From contig CM072516.1 of the NCBI GenBank assembly GCA_036898135.1, positions 22,189,948 through 22,253,947 on the forward strand: a stretch of 64,000 nucleotides of DNA, in the 5' to 3' direction. This stretch comes from Oncomelania hupensis (Eukaryota; Mollusca; Gastropoda; Littorinimorpha; Pomatiopsidae). Below are positions 58,446 to 64,000 of this stretch, one piece after another. The position numbers and the translations under genes are program-made. Each line of letters starts with the position of its first letter. Position 1 is the first letter of the stretch. The notes under the pieces were generated by a model. That model had not been told where the DNA came from, ran no database searches, and saw only the letters and a program-made list of their open reading frames with translations.

Positions 58446-58684
58446 ACAGATGATTGGGATGAGCTGCTGGAGGCATTGAGTATGTAGGCGTACTCGTCAG
58501 CAGCCTCTGATAATCTGTAGTCTGTTGAGGGAGGTCTGACAAACGTAGCCATTTCCTGCACAGGACCAATCTCTCACACTAGCACTGATCCAGCGGCAAG
58601 TGGGAAGAGGAAGTAAAATGGGGAAAAGGGACTCCGTGTATCAAAGACAGCTGAAAACGCCACCGTTAACCTAGTTGCCTAGGC

Positions 58685-59838
58685 TTGGTTGGTTGGTTGG
58701 TTGGTTGGTTGAATTTATTGTCTCTTCACGACAGTGATATTAGACAATGAATTTAGTTATAAAAGAAGAAAACGAACAACTGTAGTGATATCAGTTACAA
58801 CACTGTTGATAAAGACGATTTCATGATGACGTTTACGATATCGTAAATAATAGGACTTCGCACAACTTCTCGAGTGTCACAAGTTGTTATGTTTACACCA
58901 TTGTCTTTGTACATTGATTGCAGCACTGGGCAATCAACAAGCAAATGTTGGACTGTAATGTTTTCTGAACATATACATGTAATATCTTTCACATATTTCG
59001 TACTCCATGAATTCAATCGTAATTTATAAACCAGCCTTGACACACTTCTAGGTCCTTTTACAGCACTTCCTAGTCTGTAATGTTTTCTGAACATATACAT
59101 GTAATATCTTTCACATATTTCGTACTCCATGAATTCAATCGTAATTTATAAACCAGCCTTGACACACTTCTAGGTCCTTTTACAGCACTTCCTAGTTTAA
59201 CATTTTTGTAAGCAACGTTTTCCAAAAAGGCAAAATATTCACATGCAGCTAAGTCAACCTTGAGCATGACAGCGTCAGAATTGTCCGCTCCTGACTTGGC
59301 CAGCGCATCCGAGAGCTCATTACCATAAATACCTACATGAGATGGTACCCAACAAAAAGTCACACTGGTACCTCTCATACGTAAACAATGTATAAGAAAT
59401 CGTATTTCAAACAATAAATCTGTACGATTCTTGCTTTTCCAATTTCTTAAGGCAAGGAGCACAGCCTTAAAATCAACACAAATTGCTACTTGAAGTATTT
59501 GTTTAGGAATAGATAAAATGTATTCTGTAGCCATTAATATAGCAACAAGTTCACATGTGAATATTGATAATTTATTACCCAAACAATAAGAACGGTTGAT
59601 TTTTAGTGCGTGTATACTAAACCCTGCACCACATGCTGATGACTCGAGTACACTACCGTCTGTGAAAACTTTTAAATGTTGCGAGTAATGGTTTGAAATA
59701 TGCTCTTGAAACTCAGATTTAAGCATATTATCATTTTCATTTTTCTTTAACTCGGTGTAATCTAAATCAAATTCTGCTTTTAAGTGTTCCCAAGGTGGAA
59801 TTCTTGGAGAAACAGGCATTATCGGAATCAATGAAGGA
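58685..59838 (-). mobile_element. 5'-truncated LINE with RNase H domain, 12-bp target duplication
   Basis: The minus-strand frame from 59831 encodes a type I RNase H domain: VFTDGSVLESSACGAGFSI (first Asp), TCELVAILMATEYIL (Glu), AICVDFKAVLLAL (Asp) and WVPSHVGIYGNELSDALAK (His/Asp). An RNase H at the ORF2 end is typical of I, Ingi and related LINE clades. The direct repeat AGTTGCCTAGGC flanks it (58673-58684 and 59839-59850). The 3' end has AATAAA then an AACC-repeat tail ((TTGG)n on the plus strand at 58685-58709). RT and endonuclease are missing through 5' truncation. A 122-bp internal tandem duplication breaks the frame near the 3' end. Confidence 0.9.
58953..59192 (-). repeat. 122-bp tandem duplication inside the LINE
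   Basis: 58953-59074 and 59075-59192 are essentially identical (both contain CTGTAATGTTTTCTGAACAT and GTCCTTTTACAGCACTTCCT). 122 is not divisible by three, so the ORF2 frame is broken after the first copy: LGSAVKGPRSVSRLVYKLRL appears twice in different frames. Near-identity means the event is recent. Confidence 0.93.
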
Positions 59839-61324
59839 AGTTGCCTAGGCCTGGTAGATCACGCGCGGACACTCACTGTGCATAAAAAGAGGTCGGATGA
59901 GAGGTAGAAGGAAAAGAGAATTTGGTAAAAGCAGATGGCTGTGCAGCAGAATACATACCCACACACAACCTGAAGGTAAATCTACCATCGTGACAAGTCA
60001 CAATCTGTTTTTTGCCCCAAACCACATAACTCTTTTCGTCTCTTTTAGCCCGAAATGCGTCTTCCTACTCCTTTTTTCTTAACACACAGATGTGACTGCA
60101 AATATTTAAAAATGATATCGCCGATAAACAGACCCAAAGAAACGGAACGACAGGCAGACAGAAACACACAAACACATGCACGCCAGCGGAGTTTTGGAAA
60201 ATGTATAGGACTAATCATCGCCTTAGAAAAGCTAATAAGCCTCATTAAAATCTCATCTGTCACGGTGGAAGGGGATGAGATGGCTGGATGAAGAAAAGGG
60301 AAGTGAGATGAATTATGAGGTCCAAATGCATTTTTGAAAAATGTTAAACCTCAGTCCTCATTACCCAAAACTTGATTAAGGACCTTTCTGAAAGCTTAAG
60401 ACAGTAAAAGACAACTGTTCGTCTGAGCGCAAGTAAATTCATCTTCATTAAACCGTGGATAACTATAACATCGCTATACCATGCCACCAGACTAGGTCAC
60501 CTGCTTATCAACTTTCACCACAGTGTCTTCAGAAATCAAGGTAAAGTCTGCTAGTGATTAAAATACGGAAGCTATTACTCAACTCAAGCCTCCGCTTCGC
60601 CAAAAATTCTGACCTAGCATCTTACATCCGCTATACATCTCTACTTACTAACGGTGAGAGCTTCTGGAAGAATTCTTAGGAAAGATACTGGTCATTATAC
60701 AATCTTTCTTCATAGATGATTAAAGAGGATCAGCTGCCCTCTTAGGAAAGAAACAATTTATACTATATATCCCACGACATCGAAAAGTCCAGAGTACTCT
60801 TTGGATACATTACCAAAAAATAATTCTCTGGATATGGCAGTCCCTTGGATAATAAAGTAACCCTCTCTATATTTTTTTTCTGGATAACACAACTCTTTGT
60901 GATAGGAGGACAACACTCCAGACTCAAAAAAATCCTAGATAATTATAATTAAAAACAAAAGCTCTCTACATGTTCATAATACTTCTTTAAACAAGATAAT
61001 AACCCTCGACAAAATGTTTTAACTTGCTAGAAACAATAATAAACTCTCTTAACATCATCCTAACTCCATGGATTCGGTAATTCTTCTTCGTTCTTGAAGA
61101 AAACTGGGAGGTAACGTCTGCGAGTCCATCGTGATAAAGTCTACAATAAATCATCGTACGCTGTCAAAAGTTACTCAATGGCCCAGATAGCGAGGTCGAG
61201 GATGTAGGTGTTTGAGCACGGAAACGAGTACGTCCTAGGTTAGCTATGATTTACTGCAGGAGCCTACCAACCCCCCTCCCTCTCCCTCCCTCACCTCCGG
61301 TCGGTCCAAATTGTTTGTTATCAA

Positions 61325-61493
61325 TTTACTGACTACACACTGTCATATTTTGCTGACTACACACTGTCATATTTTACTGACTACACACTGTCATATTTTA
61401 CTGACTACACGCTGTCATATTTTACTGACTACACACTGTAATATTTTACTGACTACACACTGTCATATTTTACTGACTACACGCTGTCATAAT
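61325..61493. repeat. 24-bp tandem repeat, ~7 copies
   Basis: Unit TTTTACTGACTACACACTGT plus CATA, with G/A and C/A single-base variants. 24 bp keeps a plus-strand frame open (LLTTHCHI repeated) without coding meaning. Confidence 0.95.
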
Positions 61494-62242
61494 TGCATGC
61501 ATGTTCAGTCAACTTAGTCTAGAACCAAAGTGTCTGAAATTCTTCAGGGTGTAGTCTTTAACAGCACAATAGGGGGAATATAAGATAGTGGGCAGTATTT
61601 TCAATTTAAGAAGGCCAGATAGCAGTAGAGTTTAGCCAAAACATACACGAAGGACTCACCTGTGAAAAGCTATTTTACATGAGAAATGTCCACTGTTTAT
61701 GTAGCAAGCATTGCAAAATTCCTCTTCAGTCAGCCGTGTGAGCTTTACAGTTCCACGAGTCGCAAAATGCGTCAGAAAGGACATGAATGACGTCGAAGAA
61801 TGTAACGTCAAAGACACAAAGGAAACAAGGAAAGATCTACAGTATTGCGATAAAAACGAAACTGCCTAGAGCAGTCGAGAGCAGGAAATGGAAATGGCTG
61901 CTTTGGGCAGAGAACTGAAGGAAAATAAGCAACTCGCATTTAGCAGTCGACATAGAAAAAAGGAAATACAACACTGGGTAGTATGTAATAGCGCTGTGCA
62001 ACGCCCGAGCGGTCCGAAGCGACGTTTTCAGTATGCATGACTCAAGCGTAACACAGCCACCAGTCCGCTCCGTGTCATTCCACGGTGAGTTCACATGCCA
62101 CAGAGGCGAAAAAGACCTTTATAAGTTTGTGGTTCACGTCCTTTACATAACTGTCTGTGGTCTAAAGCAAGGGCTGAAGGTAAAACGGAGGTAAGACGAA
62201 CGTTAATGTTCTGGTGCCATTACAAAAATTGTCTTCGCTCCA

Positions 62243-62480
62243 CGAGGCCTGATACGCCGGTTCATAACCTGTTAATGATAACTTCATAGTTCAAGACACT
62301 TAAGACTACTCAAAAAAGCTAGAGGACTGATAGGGAGGTTCATAACTTGTTCATGATAGCTGCATAGTTCAAGACAATTAAGACTACACAAGAACGTAAA
62401 AGAGGCCTGATATACCGGTTCATAACCTGTTGATGATACCTTTATTGTTCACAACACTTAAGACTACACAAGAAAGTAAC
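62243..62480. repeat. ~80-bp tandem repeat, 3 copies
   Basis: Units start GAGGCCTGATACGCCGGTTC, GAGGACTGATAGGGAGGTTC and GAGGCCTGATATACCGGTTC and each continues ATAACYTGTTNATGATA, CAAGACACTTAAGACTACTC/ACACAAGAA. The third is closer to the first than to the second. Confidence 0.85.
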
Positions 62481-62624
62481 ACGGGTTCAAAAGTTGTACA
62501 GACCCGTAAACACATTTCGGTGCTATTTTTTTTTTTCAACACAGCCCTGCAACCCTAATTTAAGAGGCAGAAATCTCAAGTGACTGACGTAATGAATCAG
62601 CCAGCCTGAGGAATGGCACCCAAG

Positions 62625-62850
62625 AATGGAATGGGTAGGCTGGAAGCTCAGTGGATAATGAGCTGGTTTCCTTTGCTGAAGGTCGCGGGTTCCAACCCCG
62701 AGTGGGACGAACCCACTTGACTTAGGTATGAGAGACATTTCAGGACACCGAGAGTTTTCTCCGGGTAATCCGGTTTCCTCCCATTTTCAATAATGGTTTT
62801 TGACGCATTGATTTCTATTTCGACTTTTACAGTTCGATTGAAAAAAAAAG
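62625..62850 (+). repeat. SINE-B copy
   Basis: tRNA-like head with GAAGCTCAGTGGATAATGAG and GCGGGTTCCAACCCCGAGTG, then AGAGTTTTCTCCGGGTAATC, TTTCAATAATGGTTTTTGAC and a shortened 3' end at TTCGATTGAAAAAAAAAG. The GATCTCTTCAGATC block of the other copies is deleted. Confidence 0.85.
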
Positions 62851-63136
62851 AAGCGGGTAATAGCTAACCTAGTTGTATTGATTAAACGAATGTGCCAGTT
62901 TAATTACTATAACCCTGAGTCCACTTTAAATAAGTACAAATCTGAGCTGATTAGAAATTTACAACTAGAAGGGCAACGATCATATGACTCACATGCTCCT
63001 TACGGAACTCGCCATATTTAACATGAAAATGAGTGCCCAGAAGAAAAAAAACACCATGGCATTACAATGCAAGCTAATACCGACTTTGATCGTTCTATGC
63101 TCTTGACCTTGAGATGACACTGACTTGATTTATTGT

Positions 63137-63700
63137 TGTTGCTTTAGGTCCAGCGGACTCTTCCGAGCCAAATCAGGACCGGACAACCCCCAATCCGCAT
63201 AAAAGATCTGCCGAAACAACCCTAGTGGGAAAATTGAATGCCCTCCACCGGCCAGTCACTTTACAATAAAGACATCCCACGCGGGGGACGGCTGAGGGTT
63301 GACTTCAACTACGCGAACACCCCGGTTACAAAAACAAAATAGAATACAACCATCATTATAAATCATCAACAAAACACATACATATAAAATGCCTATAGTG
63401 CGAAATAATACAATCATAGGAAGCCCTAGTGACCACCCGGCAGAAAGCGTCCAACTTTCCCAAGCTGATCCAACAGACCTCATACACAAACAAGGAGTCT
63501 TGTCCAGGAAGGGTTTTCAAGAAAAAAGGTAGGTCACTGATCTAGCGAAGAAGAAGAAAGTATAGCAGAGTGATAGGACAGATCAGGAATGGGAAAGAGC
63601 AAATGATGAAGACAGCGACAGTGGGAACCTAAAGCACCAAACTTCCAGAAAGTGGGGACACCATTTATACTGAAACCCCCGGCACTCCAACGGGGGGAAC
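63137..63700. repeat. Interspersed repeat C, copy 5 (full length)
   Basis: GTCCAGCGGACTCTTCCGAG through GATCTGCCGAAACAACCCTA, TAAAATGCCTATAGTGCGAA, CCCGGCAGAAAGCGTCCAAC to ACTGAAACCCCCGGCACTCC. Minus-strand frame 63489-63256 stays open for 77 codons and resembles the frame of copy 2 (both contain SLGLPM and LYxCVLLxxYNDG). Confidence 0.85.
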
Positions 63701-63859
63701 TGTTGCCGCAGTGAATTAGTCATGCCTACAAAGGCAAGACAGGTTTTCAACTGGGGCTTTCACTGTTCCCTTTATAGGTTAGAACAATCTACAGTGACAA
63801 GATTGCTCATGACCCCAAGGGGTTGACACTGACTACCGGCTCCAAATACACTCATGTAC

Positions 63860-64000
63860 TATCAAATAAACTACAACAAAAGTTGTATTGTGCCAAAAAC
63901 GGTGACCTTAGAATAACCTTAACCTTCAATGACCTAAACATTGGGATGACCTTGACCTTCAAGTGAACTCTCATGCATGTCTGATCAAATAACCCAATGT
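63860..64000. repeat. Repeat D-related region, cut by window end
   Basis: GGTGACCTTAGAATAACCTTAACCTT and GATGACCTTGACCTTCAAGT resemble the TGACCTTGACCTTAAAGTGA block of repeat D. Two similar units may be in tandem here. Low confidence because the window ends. Confidence 0.4.

Larger units (their letters stand above)
43943..64000 (-). other. 20 kb without detectable exons, upstream of FN3-2
   Basis: If the gene continues rightwards this is one intron of at least 20 kb, since I found no FN3-1 or Ig exon on either strand. Repeats inside are listed separately. Featureless stretches to my reading: 44945-47070, 48140-49190, 51480-52400, 52600-55530, 55620-56330, 59850-61310 and 61500-62240. Confidence 0.65.

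Overview
This is a stretch of animal nuclear DNA. It is AT-rich and intron-rich, and crowded with microsatellites, tRNA-derived SINEs and broken LINE and DNA-transposon copies. Nothing in it looks bacterial: no operons, rRNA or CRISPR. The one host gene is a LAR-type receptor protein tyrosine phosphatase on the minus strand. The exon layout, the 9-FN3 ectodomain and the repeat landscape suggest an invertebrate, most likely a mollusc or other lophotrochozoan. That placement is inference, not proof.

Host gene. Eighteen canonical exons (288-43942, minus strand) follow LAR order. FN3 repeats 2 to 9 come first, then the membrane-proximal extracellular segment, then two exons of the first phosphatase domain (D1). 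The sixteen ectodomain exons (43942 down to 4392) have GT-AG borders and compatible phases, and they join into one open frame of about 978 codons. Two very short, phase-preserving candidate microexons (24 nt at 40072-40095 and 12 nt at 37806-37817) lie between FN3-2 and FN3-3. The Ig domains and FN3-1 must lie beyond the right edge. The catalytic core of D1, and all of D2, must lie beyond the left edge.

Main oddity. Between the last ectodomain exon (4392) and the first intact D1 exon (992) I find no transmembrane exon and no intact exon for the N-terminal part of D1. In that gap, at about 1445-1625, there is a recognisable but frameshifted copy of that D1 exon. Either this locus is damaged, the decayed copy is a relic of an exon duplication, or the assembly has lost sequence here.

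Repeat layout. 993-4391: pogo/Tigger-like deletion derivative with TA target duplication, SINE fragment, repeat D. 4554-5722: possible piggyBac N-terminus. 6499-9230: 5'-truncated CR1/L2/Rex1-group LINE. 9448-10195: mariner-like element with 30-bp inverted termini. 10300-13374: LINE tail, repeat D, SINE-A. 14484-16338: candidate solo LTR. 16477-19807: LINE relic and a cluster of repeat C. 19901-22328: SINE-B. 24181-42560: long introns with few recognisable elements. 43943-64000: 20 kb with no exon found, holding repeat C, SINE-A and SINE-B copies, a 45/44-bp minisatellite of about 2.3 kb, a large inverted repeat, a long GAA tract, and a LINE with RNase H, a 12-bp target duplication and an internal tandem duplication.

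No undescribed multi-gene system is visible. The strongest leads are the decayed D1 exon with the missing transmembrane exon, the two microexons, and several unclassified repeat families.
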